From Glycomyces sambucus (lineage in GTDB: Bacteria; Actinomycetota; Actinomycetes; Mycobacteriales; Micromonosporaceae), in the NCBI RefSeq assembly GCF_900102815.1, contig NZ_FNGF01000005.1, positions 186,001 through 250,000 of the forward strand: a stretch of 64,000 nucleotides of DNA, read 5' to 3'. Shown here piece by piece: positions 40,165 to 48,741 of the stretch (the stretch's first letter is position 1; each line of letters starts with the position of its first letter). The position numbers and the translations under genes are program-made. The notes under the pieces were generated by a model. The model saw nothing but the letters and a program-made list of their open reading frames with translations. It ran no database searches and was not told where the DNA came from.

Positions 40165-41628
40165 ATGACGATCACCGAACCGAAACCGCAGGCCACCCTC
40201 CCCACCACCCCCGGCGATACGACTCCACACACCCCGAGCCGCTGGGGACCAAAGCTGTGGGCCGTGCTGTTCGTGGCGGGCCTCGCGATGTTCCTCGACG
40301 CCCTCGACGTCTCCATGGTCGGCGTCGCGCTCCCCTCGATCGGCGCCGAACTCGGCCTCGAGACCGCCTCGCTCCAGTGGATCGTCAACGGCTACATCCT
40401 CGGCTACGGCGGCCTGCTCCTCCTGGGCGGACGCATGGCCGACCTGCTGGGCCGGCGCCAGGTCTTCCTGAGCGCGCTCGTGGTCTTCGGCGTCGCCTCC
40501 CTCGTCGGCGGCCTGGTCGACAACGAGGCCCTCCTCATCGCCTCCCGCATCGTCAAGGGCGTCGCCGCCGCCTTCACCGCCCCGGCCGCGCTCTCGATCA
40601 TCACCACCACGTTCAAGGAGGGCCACGACCGCAACAAGGCCCTGTCGATCTTCACCGTCTTCGGCGCCACCGGGTACGCCTCCGGCCTCATCGCCTCCGG
40701 CCTGCTCACCAGCGTCGACTGGCGCCTGACGTTCTTCGCGCCGGTCGTCGTGGTCGCCGCGGTGCTCGTGGCCGCCTTCTTCGTGGTCCCCAAGAACGCC
40801 GAGCGCGAGAAGGGGCACATCGACTTCCTCGGCTCCGCCACGCTCACCGGCGGCATGCTCGCCGCGGTCTACACCATCGTCACGGTCCCCGAGACCGGCT
40901 TCACGCCGCTCGTCACCGCCACGACGGCCGCCGCGGCCGTGCTCCTCGCCGCGTTCTTCGTCATCGAGAACAAGGTCGCCCACCCGCTGGTGCGCCTGAG
41001 CATCTTCAAGGTCAAGTCGATCGTCCGCGCCAACCTGGCCGCGCTCGCGATCTTCGGCTCCTACATCAGCTTCCAGACGATCGTGTCCCTGTACCTGCAG
41101 AACACGCTCCAGTGGGAGCCGATCCAGATGGCGATGGCGCTGGCCCCCGCCGGGATCATCGTCGCGATCCTGTCGCCGATCGCCGGCAAGTTCATCGACC
41201 GCTACGGCACCAAGTCGATGATCATCGCCTCCATGGCCGCGTTCGTCCTCGGCTACCTGTGGTTCATCCTGCGCGGCGGCTCGGCCCAGCCGAACTACCT
41301 CACCGACTACCTGCCCGCGTTCCTGCTGCTGGGCCTCGGCTTCGCGATCGGCTTCTCGTCGGTCATGGTCCAGGCCACCGAGGGCATCTCGGACGACGAG
41401 CAGGGCCTGGCCTCCGGCCTGGTCCAGACCTCCGGCCAGATCGGCGGCGCGGTCGTCCTCGCGGTCGTCACCGGCCTCATCTCCGGCGGCGCCGCCACTT
41501 CGATCGCCCAGTACCGGCCCGGCCTGTACCTGGTCACCGCGGTGGCCGTGATCGGCCTCCTCGCCAGCGCCACCGCGCTGCTCGGCCGCCGCGCGGCCGA
41601 AGCCGACACCGTGGTCGAAGCGGCCTAG
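40165..41628 (+). CDS. MFS multidrug efflux transporter, DHA2 (14-helix) type
   Basis: A 487-residue major facilitator with about 14 membrane helices. Typical phrases are FLDALDVSMVGVALPSIGAEL, LQWIVNGYILGYGGLLLLGG, GRMADLLGRRQVF (the loop 2-3 motif) and LASGLVQTSGQIGGAVVLAV. Such EmrB/QacA-like proteins export drugs with proton exchange. The start at 40165 is chosen because of the consensus promoter 7 nt before it. Control by the divergent MarR protein is likely, with the pump substrate as inducer. Confidence 0.9.
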   Translation: MTITEPKPQATLPTTPGDTTPHTPSRWGPKLWAVLFVAGLAMFLDALDVSMVGVALPSIGAELGLETASLQWIVNGYILGYGGLLLLGGRMADLLGRRQVFLSALVVFGVASLVGGLVDNEALLIASRIVKGVAAAFTAPAALSIITTTFKEGHDRNKALSIFTVFGATGYASGLIASGLLTSVDWRLTFFAPVVVVAAVLVAAFFVVPKNAEREKGHIDFLGSATLTGGMLAAVYTIVTVPETGFTPLVTATTAAAAVLLAAFFVIENKVAHPLVRLSIFKVKSIVRANLAALAIFGSYISFQTIVSLYLQNTLQWEPIQMAMALAPAGIIVAILSPIAGKFIDRYGTKSMIIASMAAFVLGYLWFILRGGSAQPNYLTDYLPAFLLLGLGFAIGFSSVMVQATEGISDDEQGLASGLVQTSGQIGGAVVLAVVTGLISGGAATSIAQYRPGLYLVTAVAVIGLLASATALLGRRAAEADTVVEAA

Positions 41629-41650
41629 CTCCTACCAGGAAACCGCCCGC

Positions 41651-41691
41651 GCGACAGGGCCCGCCGTCCCCCGGACGGCGGGCCCTGTCGC
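41651..41691. terminator. Bidirectional terminator
   Basis: GCGACAGGGCCCGCCGTCC and its exact complement form a 19-bp stem with loop CCC, between the convergent MFS and ABC genes. Confidence 0.75.
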
Positions 41692-41700
41692 ATCCCCGGA

Positions 41701-42420
41701 TCAGACCGCGGAGGTCAGGACCGGCCGCAGCCGCGCCCCTTCGAGCGCGAACGTCGCGTGCGCCCGGGAGGCCGCGGCCGGGTCCCCGGTGACCATGAGC
41801 AGGCCCGGCGCCCACTCGTCGACCAGCGACCGCACGAGGTCGAGGACCTCGGCGGCCTCGTACGCGTCGAGGGCCCCGGTCGGCTCGTCGGCCACGACCA
41901 GGTCGGGCCGGGACGCGAACGCCCGCGCCACCGCGGCCCGCTGCTGGAACACCGGGGCGAGGTCACCGGGTCGGCGCCGCAGGAGCCGCGCGACCCCGGT
42001 CCGCTCGGCGAGGTGGTGCAGCCAGTCCCGGTCGTCCGCGGCCCCGGCGAGGCGCAGCGGCATCGCCAGGTTCTCCTCGACGGTGAGCGAGGGCAGCAGG
42101 TTGAAGGACTGGAACACGAACCCGATCCGGCCCTGCCGCAGCAGGGTCCGCTTGGCCTCGCCGAGGCCGTTGACGCGCCGGTCGCCGATGCGGACCTCCC
42201 CGCCGGTCGGGTCGTCGAGGCCCGCGGCGCAGTGCACCAGTGTCGACTTGCCGGACCCGCGGCCGCCCAGGACGGCGATGAACGCGCCGCCGGGGACGTC
42301 GAGGCTGACGCGGTCGAGGACGGTGTGCGCCCCGTCGTAGGTCTTCGAGATCTCCCGCAGCGCCAGCGCCGGTGCGCCGGTGGCCGCGGGTCTGCGGGGA
42401 GCGGTGAGGACAGTGGTCAT
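41701..42420 (-). CDS. Degenerate ABC ATPase, LolD/MacB-like
   Basis: A 239-residue protein that matches MacB-type ATPases along its length (LREISKTYDGAHTVLDRVSL, Q-loop FVFQSFNLLPSLTVEENLAM, Walker B DLVVADEPTGALDA). Walker A is GGRGSGKST and looks usable. The signature LSGGQ is replaced by LAPVF (GDLAPVFQQRAAVARA), and the H-loop His by Gly (MVTGDP). No permease gene is adjacent. It may be non-catalytic or a decaying remnant. The ATG at 42420 follows GGAGGCACACCCG. It is divergent from the second two-component system. Confidence 0.75.
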   Translation of the reverse strand: MTTVLTAPRRPAATGAPALALREISKTYDGAHTVLDRVSLDVPGGAFIAVLGGRGSGKSTLVHCAAGLDDPTGGEVRIGDRRVNGLGEAKRTLLRQGRIGFVFQSFNLLPSLTVEENLAMPLRLAGAADDRDWLHHLAERTGVARLLRRRPGDLAPVFQQRAAVARAFASRPDLVVADEPTGALDAYEAAEVLDLVRSLVDEWAPGLLMVTGDPAAASRAHATFALEGARLRPVLTSAV

Positions 42421-42527
42421 CGGGTGTGCCTCCGGGTTTCCTGGTATCACTGCACGCTATGGCGATCGGGGTCCCTTTCCAATGCGGTCAGCTGCCGGAT
42501 CAGGGGTGGGGACAACCGGAACCGGAC

Positions 42528-42574
42528 GGGTACAGCCAGCTGTAGTACCCGGTTCGGGGCCCGGGTACAGCTGG
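42528..42574. promoter_or_regulatory. Nested inverted repeats built on GGGTACAGC
   Basis: GGGTAC (42528-42533) pairs with GTACCC (42545-42550). CCAGCTGT...ACCCGG (42536-42552) pairs with CCGGGTACAGCTGG (42561-42574), with AGT bulged. They lie between the divergent ABC ATPase and the sensor kinase, and may be operators or a switchable RNA structure. Confidence 0.5.
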
Positions 42575-42663
42575 CGGTAGCGACGGCGCCGGTCGCCGCG
42601 GGTACGTTTCGAGTCGGACGCCCGGCGGGACCGCCGCCGGGCGCGGCACGGGAAGGCACCGGG

Positions 42664-43974
42664 ATGGCGATCAGCAGGCGGGAGCGCGTGCGGGCGTGGT
42701 TCGCCGCCGAGCTGCGCCCCGACGGGGACGGGCGCGACGGCCTCGGCAAGGTCCTCCTCGCCTCCCTGCGCGCCTCCGGGTACGGCGCGGTCGGCGCCGG
42801 GTTCGGCATCCTCGCGCTCTACACGATCCCGATCCTGCTGCTCGCCGGGTTCCTCTCGCTCCTGGGCCTGGGCCGCGTCCTCGTCGCCCCCTCGATGCAG
42901 TGGGTCCGGCTCCTCGCCGGCCTCGAACGCCGCCGCCTCCACCGCCTCGGCCACGAGATCGAGTCCCCGTACGCGGGCCCCGACGCCGACCCGCCCGCGA
43001 GCCTCGGCGAACTCCGCGCCGACCCGTCCGCGCGCCGCGACCTGCTGTGGGTGTTCCTCCACGGCACGTGGGGCCTCATCATCGGCGCGACCCTGCTCCA
43101 GATGCCGTTCATCTCCGTCCGCGACGTCACCTACCCGCTGTGGTGGACGTTCGTGCCCGACTCGGAGCAGCAGATCCTCAACGGCCTCATCGAGACGAAC
43201 TCCCAGAGCACCGCCGTCCTCGGCTTCGCCACCGGCATCGCGGTCTTCGTGCTCTGGCTCCTGTTCGGGCCCAAGCTCCTCGACCTCCAGGCCCGCCCCG
43301 GCGTCCACCTCCTCGGGCCCGACCCCGACATCGACCTGTCCGAACGGGTCGCCCGCCTGACCGCGACCCGCGCCGCCGCCCTCGACGCGCACGCCGTGGA
43401 GCTGCGCCGCATCGAGCGGGCCCTCCACGACGGCGCCCAGAACCGGATCGTCGCCGTCGCCGTCCTCGTCGGCGCCGCCAAGCGCGAGATCCCGCGCGAC
43501 CCCGACCGGGCCGTGGACATCCTCGGCCGCGCCCAGGACACCGTCGAGGACGCGCTGGCCGAGCTGCGCGCGGTCGTCCGGTCGATCCTGCCGCCGGTCC
43601 TGGAGGACCGCGGCCTCGCCGGGGCCCTGAACGCGCTCGCCTCCGATTGCCCCGTGCCGTGCACCGTGGACGTCGACGTGCCGGGCCGGTGCCCCGCGAG
43701 CGTCGAGGCCACCGCCTACTTCGTGGTCGCCGAATCGCTCACCAACGTGGCCAAGCACTCCCGTGCGGCCGGCGCGTCGGTGGAGGTGCGGCGGCGGGGG
43801 AATACGCTCACCGTGACCGTGGCCGACGACGGCCGCGGGGGCGCCGACGCCGGGGCCGGCTCCGGCCTCGCGGGCATCACGCGCCGCGTCGAGGCCCTGG
43901 ACGGGACCGCGACGGTGACCAGCCCACCCGGTGGGCCGACCGAGATCAGAGTGGAGCTGCCGTGCGGATCGTGA
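42664..43974 (+). CDS. NarL-type sensor histidine kinase
   Basis: A 436-residue kinase. The N-terminal half has paired membrane helices (GAGFGILALYTIPILLLAGF, then TWGLIIGATLLQM and GFATGIAVFVLWLLFG) around a short external part. The HisKA_3 motif follows with H255 in IERALHDGAQNRIVAV and the HATPase motifs AESLTNVAKHSRAA and GRGGADAGAGSGLAGI. The ATG follows GGGAAGGCACCGGG. The regulator gene overlaps its end by 13 bp. The signal is unknown. Confidence 0.9.
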   Translation: MAISRRERVRAWFAAELRPDGDGRDGLGKVLLASLRASGYGAVGAGFGILALYTIPILLLAGFLSLLGLGRVLVAPSMQWVRLLAGLERRRLHRLGHEIESPYAGPDADPPASLGELRADPSARRDLLWVFLHGTWGLIIGATLLQMPFISVRDVTYPLWWTFVPDSEQQILNGLIETNSQSTAVLGFATGIAVFVLWLLFGPKLLDLQARPGVHLLGPDPDIDLSERVARLTATRAAALDAHAVELRRIERALHDGAQNRIVAVAVLVGAAKREIPRDPDRAVDILGRAQDTVEDALAELRAVVRSILPPVLEDRGLAGALNALASDCPVPCTVDVDVPGRCPASVEATAYFVVAESLTNVAKHSRAAGASVEVRRRGNTLTVTVADDGRGGADAGAGSGLAGITRRVEALDGTATVTSPPGGPTEIRVELPCGS

Positions 43975-44609
43975 TCGCCGAGGACGACACCCTCCTGCGG
44001 GAGGGGCTGAACCTGGTCCTGCGCGGGGAGGGCTTCGAGGTCGTCGCCTCCGTGGGCGACCCCGCCGCGTTCCTCGCCGCGGTCGAGGAGCACCGCCCCG
44101 ACGTCGCCGTCGTCGACGTCCGCATGCCGCCGACCCACACCGACGAGGGCATCAAGGCCGCCGTCGCGGCCCGCCGCGCCCACCCGGGCCTGGCGGTCCT
44201 CGTCCTCTCCGCCTACGTGGAGCAGTCCTTCGCGACCGACCTCCTCGCCGACGGCGCCCGCAGCGTCGGGTACCTCCTCAAGGAGCGGGTCGGCCGCGTC
44301 GACGCGTTCGTGGAGGCCCTGCACCGGGTCGCGGGCGGGGGCACCGCCATCGACCCCGAGGTGGTCGCGCAGCTGTTCGCGCAGCGCCGCGCCGACGACC
44401 CCGTCGAGCGCCTGACCCCGCGCGAGAAGGAGGTCCTGTCGGTCATGGCCGAGGGCCTGGGCAACGGGGCGATCGCGCAGCGGCTGTTCATCACCGAGAA
44501 CGCCGTCCACAAGCACATCCGCAACATCTTCCTCAAGTTCGGGCTCACCCCCGACGACCAGACCGACCGGCGCGTGGCCGCCGTCCTCCACTACCTCGAA
44601 CGCGCCTAG
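43962..44609 (+). CDS. NarL/FixJ-family response regulator
   Basis: A 215-residue regulator with a receiver domain (RIVIAEDDTLLREGLNLVLR, phospho-acceptor D52 in AVVDVRMPP, Lys in GYLLKERVGRVDAF). The LuxR helix-turn-helix reads LTPREKEVLSVMAEGL and ITENAVHKHIRNIFLKFGL. The start is a GTG inside the kinase gene. The receiver has a short insert after D52 (PTHTDEGIKA), seen in other actinobacterial members. Confidence 0.92.
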   Translation: MRIVIAEDDTLLREGLNLVLRGEGFEVVASVGDPAAFLAAVEEHRPDVAVVDVRMPPTHTDEGIKAAVAARRAHPGLAVLVLSAYVEQSFATDLLADGARSVGYLLKERVGRVDAFVEALHRVAGGGTAIDPEVVAQLFAQRRADDPVERLTPREKEVLSVMAEGLGNGAIAQRLFITENAVHKHIRNIFLKFGLTPDDQTDRRVAAVLHYLERA

Positions 44610-44713
44610 CCCTCACCCCGGACCGTCCGAATAGCGCAGAAACGCTCACAAAGGACCGCGGATCCTGCCATCCTCTGGGACAGACGTAGGAAACGGTTTC
44701 AAAGGGGGACGTC

Positions 44714-45424
44714 ATGCGCGCGATCTGGGCCGAGCTGGTCGGCACCTTCTGCCTGGTCTTCTTCGCCGTCGGCGCGGCGGTCTACGGCATCGACGGGGAA
44801 GCGATCGGCTTCGTCGGCGTCGCCTTCGCGTTCGGCCTCGTCCTCTTCGCGCTCGCCTACGCGGTCGGCCCGGTCTCGGGCTGCCACGTCAACCCCGCCG
44901 TCACGCTCGGCGCGCTCCTCGCCGGCCGCGTCGACGCCGGCACCGCGGTCGGCTACTGGATCGCCCAGTTCGCCGGCGGCATCGCCGCCGCCGCGGCCCT
45001 GAAGTTCATGACCACCGCCGGCGACGTCACCGACCGGACCGGGGCCCTCGGCGCCAACGACTACGGCGCCACCGTCAACCTCACCGGCGCGATCGTCATC
45101 GAGGCCCTGCTGACGTTCCTGCTCGTGTTCACCGTCCTCGCCGTCACCGGCAAGAAGGGCGCCACGCCCGCCGCCGGCGCCGCCATCGGCCTGGTGCTCG
45201 CGATCATCCACCTCGTGGGCCTGCCGCTCACCGGCACCTCGGTCAACCCGGCCCGCTCGCTCGGCCCGGCCCTGTTCGCCGGCGGCGCACCGCTGGAGCA
45301 CGTGTGGGTGTTCATCGTCGCCCCGCTCGTCGGCGGCGCGCTCGGCGCGGCCGTGCAGTTGTGGATGTACGGGCGCGAGCCCGCGCCCGACGAGACCGAC
45401 GTCCAGACCTCGTCGGCGCTCTGA
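44714..45424 (+). CDS. Aquaporin (MIP family, AqpZ-like)
   Basis: A 236-residue channel with six helices and both NPA loops, CHVNPAVTLGALL and TSVNPARSLGPAL. The His in IIHLVGLPLTGTSVNPAR corresponds to the narrow selectivity filter of water channels, so a water-specific role is more likely than glycerol transport. The ATG follows AAAGGGGGACGTC. A tandem repeat lies just beyond the stop. Confidence 0.9.
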   Translation: MRAIWAELVGTFCLVFFAVGAAVYGIDGEAIGFVGVAFAFGLVLFALAYAVGPVSGCHVNPAVTLGALLAGRVDAGTAVGYWIAQFAGGIAAAAALKFMTTAGDVTDRTGALGANDYGATVNLTGAIVIEALLTFLLVFTVLAVTGKKGATPAAGAAIGLVLAIIHLVGLPLTGTSVNPARSLGPALFAGGAPLEHVWVFIVAPLVGGALGAAVQLWMYGREPAPDETDVQTSSAL

Positions 45425-45448
45425 CCGCACCCGGCCGATGGCCCCTCT

Positions 45449-45552
45449 GGGGGCTATCGGCCAGTCCCTTCGGAGGCTATTCGTCGGTCCCTCCGGAGGC
45501 TATTCGGCAGTCCCCCGGAGGCTATTCGTCGGTCCCTTCGGAGGCTATTCGC
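45449..45552. repeat. Five-copy tandem repeat of about 23 nt
   Basis: The core GGAGGCTATTCG recurs at 45472, 45495, 45517 and 45540 (spacing 23, 22, 23), with a weaker copy GGGGGCTATCG at 45449. On the minus strand each unit contains GAATAG, and the last copy supplies the final Glu and TAG stop of the nuclease gene. The units look like duplications of that 3' end. Each contains a small CCxxCCGGAGG-type palindrome. Confidence 0.85.
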
Positions 45553-45985
45553 CTTCCTGGAGGGCCTTCCACATGCCCCGGCGCTCGCCCTTCGCGAGGC
45601 GCTCGGCCTTGCGCAGCGTGTCGCCGATCGTCAGCTCCTGGTGCCGCAGGATGTACGTGTGCGCCATCCCCTCGGCCACCGCCAGAACGGCGTAGTTCAT
45701 GCCGTTCTCCATCACCACGTGCGCGAGCAGCCGGTCGTACTGGTCGAACATCGGGTCGCCCGGGTCGGTGAACAGCGTGACCGTGCGGCCCTCCAACTTG
45801 TCCTTCGCGTAGACCTTCGCCTCGGCGCCCCAGTCCTCCTCGTCGCGGAACCCGCCGGACTCGGGGGAGTTGATGCCCATGATCCGCACCCGGATCTTCT
45901 CGCCGCCGACGTAGGCGCGGAACGTGTCACCGTCCACGACCTCCTCGACGTCCACCGTGGCGTAGAAGTCGCCCGGACCCTCCAT
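45545..45985 (-). CDS. Staphylococcal nuclease-like (thermonuclease) protein
   Basis: A 146-residue SNase-fold protein without a signal peptide. It begins with DVEEVVDGDTFRAYVGGEKI. The catalytic-type residues Arg and Glu appear in IRVRIMGINSPESGG and a second Arg in YDRLLAHVVMENG. Staphylococcal nuclease uses two Arg and one Glu to cut DNA and RNA with calcium. The ATG at 45985 follows GGAGGAGG. Its stop lies in the last unit of the tandem repeat. An intracellular role or cryptic export cannot be told apart. Confidence 0.8.
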   Translation of the reverse strand: MEGPGDFYATVDVEEVVDGDTFRAYVGGEKIRVRIMGINSPESGGFRDEEDWGAEAKVYAKDKLEGRTVTLFTDPGDPMFDQYDRLLAHVVMENGMNYAVLAVAEGMAHTYILRHQELTIGDTLRKAERLAKGERRGMWKALQEGE

Positions 45986-46098
45986 GTGCCGCCTCCTCCG
46001 GGCCCGGTCCCTGCGACCGGGCACCGACCCATCCTCGCACCGGGCGGCCCGTCATGGGAACCGTGCTCCCCGTGCCCCCTTGTGACAGACTGGTCGGC

Positions 46099-47454
46099 GT
46101 GGAGCGACGACCGAACCGACGCCCTGGCCGGCCAGGGTCCGCGCAGCGCGACACCGTGCGCATCGGCGCCGGCGGGACCGCCCCCAGGCAGCGCGAGACC
46201 GACCGCGAGACCGAGGTCCTCGACACCGGCACCCGCCGCCGCCCCGCCCGCCCGCGAGCGCTCCTCGCCTCCGCGCTGGCGACCACGGTCTGGTGCGCCA
46301 CAACGATCTTCACGCCGATCCTGGTGTGCGTCATCCTCGGCTGGTGGCAGGCCGGGGCCCAGGGCTCGGTCGCCGTTGTCGCCGCCGCGGCCGGGACCGC
46401 CTGGCTCTCCGGGCACGGCGTGCCCGTCGACATCGGACCGATGCACCTGAGCGTGGCCCCGCTCGCGCTCACCGTCCTCATCGCCTGGCGCCTCGCGAAG
46501 GCCGCCGCCGGGACCACCCGGGCCATCGGCGGGCGCGACGCCGCCGCCGTCCGCGCCGCCGCCGGGCTCGTCACGATCCTCTACACCGGACTCGTCGCCG
46601 CGGCCGCCGCGCTCTCCTCGCGCGGGCCCTTCGACGCCGACATGCTCCCCGCGCTCCTCCACGCCGTCCCGCTCGTCGCCGCCGCCACCGCGTTCGGCGC
46701 GGCCCGCGAGGCCGGGGTCCTGCCGTGGGCCACCGCCTCGGTGTGGCTGCGCCGGGGCCTGCGCACGGGGATGATCACCGCCGGGGCCCTCCTCGCGTTC
46801 GGGGCCGCCGCCACCGGCGCCGCGTTCGCCGTCCGCGGGCCCGTCGTCGCCGACACGCTCGGCCTCTACGGGAACGCCTCCTGGATCGTGGCCCTGCTCA
46901 GCCTCCTGTACCTGCCGAACCTCGCCGTGTGGGCCGTCGCCTACATCGCCGGGCCCGGCTTCGCCGTCGGCGCGGGCACGGCCGTCCAGACCGAGCTCAT
47001 CGAACTCGGGCCGCTCCCGGCGTTCCCCGTGTTCGCGGCGGTCCCCAACGCGCCCCTGCCCGACTACGCCACGGTCCTGGTCGGCCTGCCGCTCATGCTC
47101 GCGGCCGTGTTCGGCGTGATCCTCACGTACCGGTCCCCGGACCTGCGGCTGCCGCGCGTCACCACCGCCTCGATCGTCGCCGCCGCCACCGCGGCCCTCG
47201 TCCTCGGCCTCCTCGCGTACCTCTCCGGCGGCGCCGCCGGGCGCGACCTCCTCGCCGACCTCGGGCCCGACCCGCTCGCGGTCGCCGGGATCTCCGGCGT
47301 CCAGTTCCTCATCGGCCTCGTCGGCGCCGCCCTCATCGCGCGCCTCTTCGCCGTCCACCGCCGCGCCGCCGAAGCCGAGCTCGTGCGCAGGGACACGGTG
47401 GTCATCCCCGAACCCGCGCCCGGCCGCGACGACGCGTTACCGTGTCACCCGTGA
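46099..47454 (+). CDS. Multi-spanning membrane protein, DUF6350-like
   Basis: A 451-residue integral membrane protein with about ten helices, located directly before purN, the position of DUF6350/PerM-type proteins in actinobacteria. Examples are TVWCATTIFTPILVCVILGW and PVFAAVPNAPLPDYATVLVG, the latter from a conserved periplasmic region. The N-terminal 60 residues are charged and cytoplasmic. The GTG at 46099 is preferred because CAGACT lies 7 nt upstream; an ATG at 46054 is in frame. The stop overlaps the purN GTG by 4 bp. The mycobacterial relative has been linked to cell division. Confidence 0.72.
   Translation: MERRPNRRPGRPGSAQRDTVRIGAGGTAPRQRETDRETEVLDTGTRRRPARPRALLASALATTVWCATTIFTPILVCVILGWWQAGAQGSVAVVAAAAGTAWLSGHGVPVDIGPMHLSVAPLALTVLIAWRLAKAAAGTTRAIGGRDAAAVRAAAGLVTILYTGLVAAAAALSSRGPFDADMLPALLHAVPLVAAATAFGAAREAGVLPWATASVWLRRGLRTGMITAGALLAFGAAATGAAFAVRGPVVADTLGLYGNASWIVALLSLLYLPNLAVWAVAYIAGPGFAVGAGTAVQTELIELGPLPAFPVFAAVPNAPLPDYATVLVGLPLMLAAVFGVILTYRSPDLRLPRVTTASIVAAATAALVLGLLAYLSGGAAGRDLLADLGPDPLAVAGISGVQFLIGLVGAALIARLFAVHRRAAEAELVRRDTVVIPEPAPGRDDALPCHP
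47438..47443 (+). promoter_or_regulatory. purN -10 element inside the upstream gene
   Basis: TACCGT ends 7 nt before the purN GTG. It would give a leaderless purN message in addition to readthrough from the overlapping membrane-protein gene. Confidence 0.4.
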
Positions 47455-48092
47455 CCGCTGTGCAAACTTACGGCTCCGCAGGCGTCGCCGTGGCCCGAAT
47501 CGTCGTGCTCGTCTCCGGCTCCGGATCGAACCTCCAGGCCCTGCTCGACGCCTGCGCCGACCCCGCCTACGGGGCCGAAGTGGTCGCCGTCGGCGCCGAC
47601 CGCGACGGCACGTACGGCGCCGAGCGCGCCGCGAAGCTCGGCGTGCCGACCTTCGTGCACAAGGTCAAGGACTACGCCACCCGCGACGAGTGGGACGCCG
47701 CGCTCACCGCCGAGGTCGCCTCCCACGAGCCCGACCTCGTCGTCTCCGCCGGGTTCCTCAAGCTCTGCGGGCCGCGCTTCCTCGCCGCGTTCCCCGGCCG
47801 CTACGTCAACACCCACAACTCGCTGCTCCCGGCCTTCCCCGGCATGAACGGCCCCGGCGAGGCCCTCGCCGCCGGCGTCAAGATCGCGGGCGCGACCCTC
47901 TTCATCTGCGACTCCGGTGTCGACACCGGCCCGGTCGTGGCCCAGTGCGCCGTCCCGGTCGAGGACGACGACACCGTCGAGACCCTGACCGAGCGCATCA
48001 AAGAGGCCGAGCGGGCCCAGCTCGTCGAGGCCGTCGGCCGCATGATGCGCGACGGCTGGAAGGTCGAAGGGCGCCGCGTCCGCCTCGGCTAG
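47451..48092 (+). CDS. purN: Phosphoribosylglycinamide formyltransferase
   Basis: The enzyme transfers a formyl group from formyl-tetrahydrofolate to GAR in purine synthesis. The 213-residue protein has RIVVLVSGSGSNLQALLDAC, the catalytic region VNTHNSLLPAFPGMNGPGEA with the active-site His, and the Asp in DSGVDTGPVVAQ. The N-terminus has about 15 extra residues before the conserved strand. GTG at 47451 overlaps the upstream stop as GTGA. Together with purH downstream it forms the usual actinobacterial purN-purH neighbourhood. Confidence 0.93.
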   Translation: MTAVQTYGSAGVAVARIVVLVSGSGSNLQALLDACADPAYGAEVVAVGADRDGTYGAERAAKLGVPTFVHKVKDYATRDEWDAALTAEVASHEPDLVVSAGFLKLCGPRFLAAFPGRYVNTHNSLLPAFPGMNGPGEALAAGVKIAGATLFICDSGVDTGPVVAQCAVPVEDDDTVETLTERIKEAERAQLVEAVGRMMRDGWKVEGRRVRLG

Positions 48093-48102
48093 CATCGCCG
48101 CC

Positions 48103-48741
48103 ATGGACGCACCCCTCGCCGTCAACGCCCTCGAAGCGAACACCCTCTACATCGCCTTCGCCCTGCTGCCGTTCGCGTTCGGCGCCGCCTGGGCGCTCGC
48201 GGCCCGGCGCGTCCGCCTCGGCCGGCCCAGGCGCGAGGCATGGCTCCACTCCCTCGCCGAGGTCGGCGCCGTCGTCGGCTCCGTGCCGCTGCTGTTCCTC
48301 GGCCTCACCTCCCGCGAAGGGGCGAACGCCCTCCAGCTCATCCCGCTCGTGGACCTCGCCGACCTCGCGGGCGCCTCCCCGCGCACCATCGTGGAGCAGC
48401 TGGCCGGCAACCTCTTCGTGTTCGCCGCCGCCGGGTTCTTCTTGCCGGTCCGGTTCCGGATCGGCCTCGGCGCCGTCGCGGCCGGTGCACTGGTCGCCGC
48501 CGTCACCCTCGAAGCGCTCCAGTTCACGCTCCTGACCGGCCGGGTCGTCTCGGTCGACGACGCCCTCATGAACGCCGCCGGGGCGGTCCTGGCGGCCCTC
48601 GCGTCCCGCCCGTGGTGGCGGCGCTCACGCGAGTCGGCCGGGCCGGAACCCGAACCGGGCGTGTTACGCTCGGCTGGTCGCGACTGGCGAGTGACGTCTT
48701 TCGAGGTTTCCCGTGGCACGGACCGGGCAGCTCGTTGTTGA
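48103..48741 (+). CDS. VanZ-like membrane protein
   Basis: A 212-residue membrane protein with about five helices (TLYIAFALLPFAFGAAWALA, VGAVVGSVPLLFLGLTS). A VanZ-type pattern appears in QLIPLVDLADL, QLAGNLFVFAAAGFFLPV and ALQFTLLTGRVVSVDDALMN. TAGCAT (48090-48095) overlaps the purN stop and lies 7 nt before the ATG, so its message may be leaderless. Its last 20 or so codons run into the ZTP riboswitch of purH, so the C-terminal tail (EPGVLRSAGRDWRVTSFE) is probably unconstrained. Function unknown. Confidence 0.7.
   Translation: MDAPLAVNALEANTLYIAFALLPFAFGAAWALAARRVRLGRPRREAWLHSLAEVGAVVGSVPLLFLGLTSREGANALQLIPLVDLADLAGASPRTIVEQLAGNLFVFAAAGFFLPVRFRIGLGAVAAGALVAAVTLEALQFTLLTGRVVSVDDALMNAAGAVLAALASRPWWRRSRESAGPEPEPGVLRSAGRDWRVTSFEVSRGTDRAARC

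Noticed and set aside
45449..45552. CRISPR array
   Set aside because: The units are directly adjacent with no unique spacers, and no cas genes are present.
46054..46098. Upstream ATG of the DUF6350-like protein
   Set aside because: It is possible but has no ribosome site; CAGACT at the leaderless spacing favours the GTG at 46099. It is kept only as an alternative.
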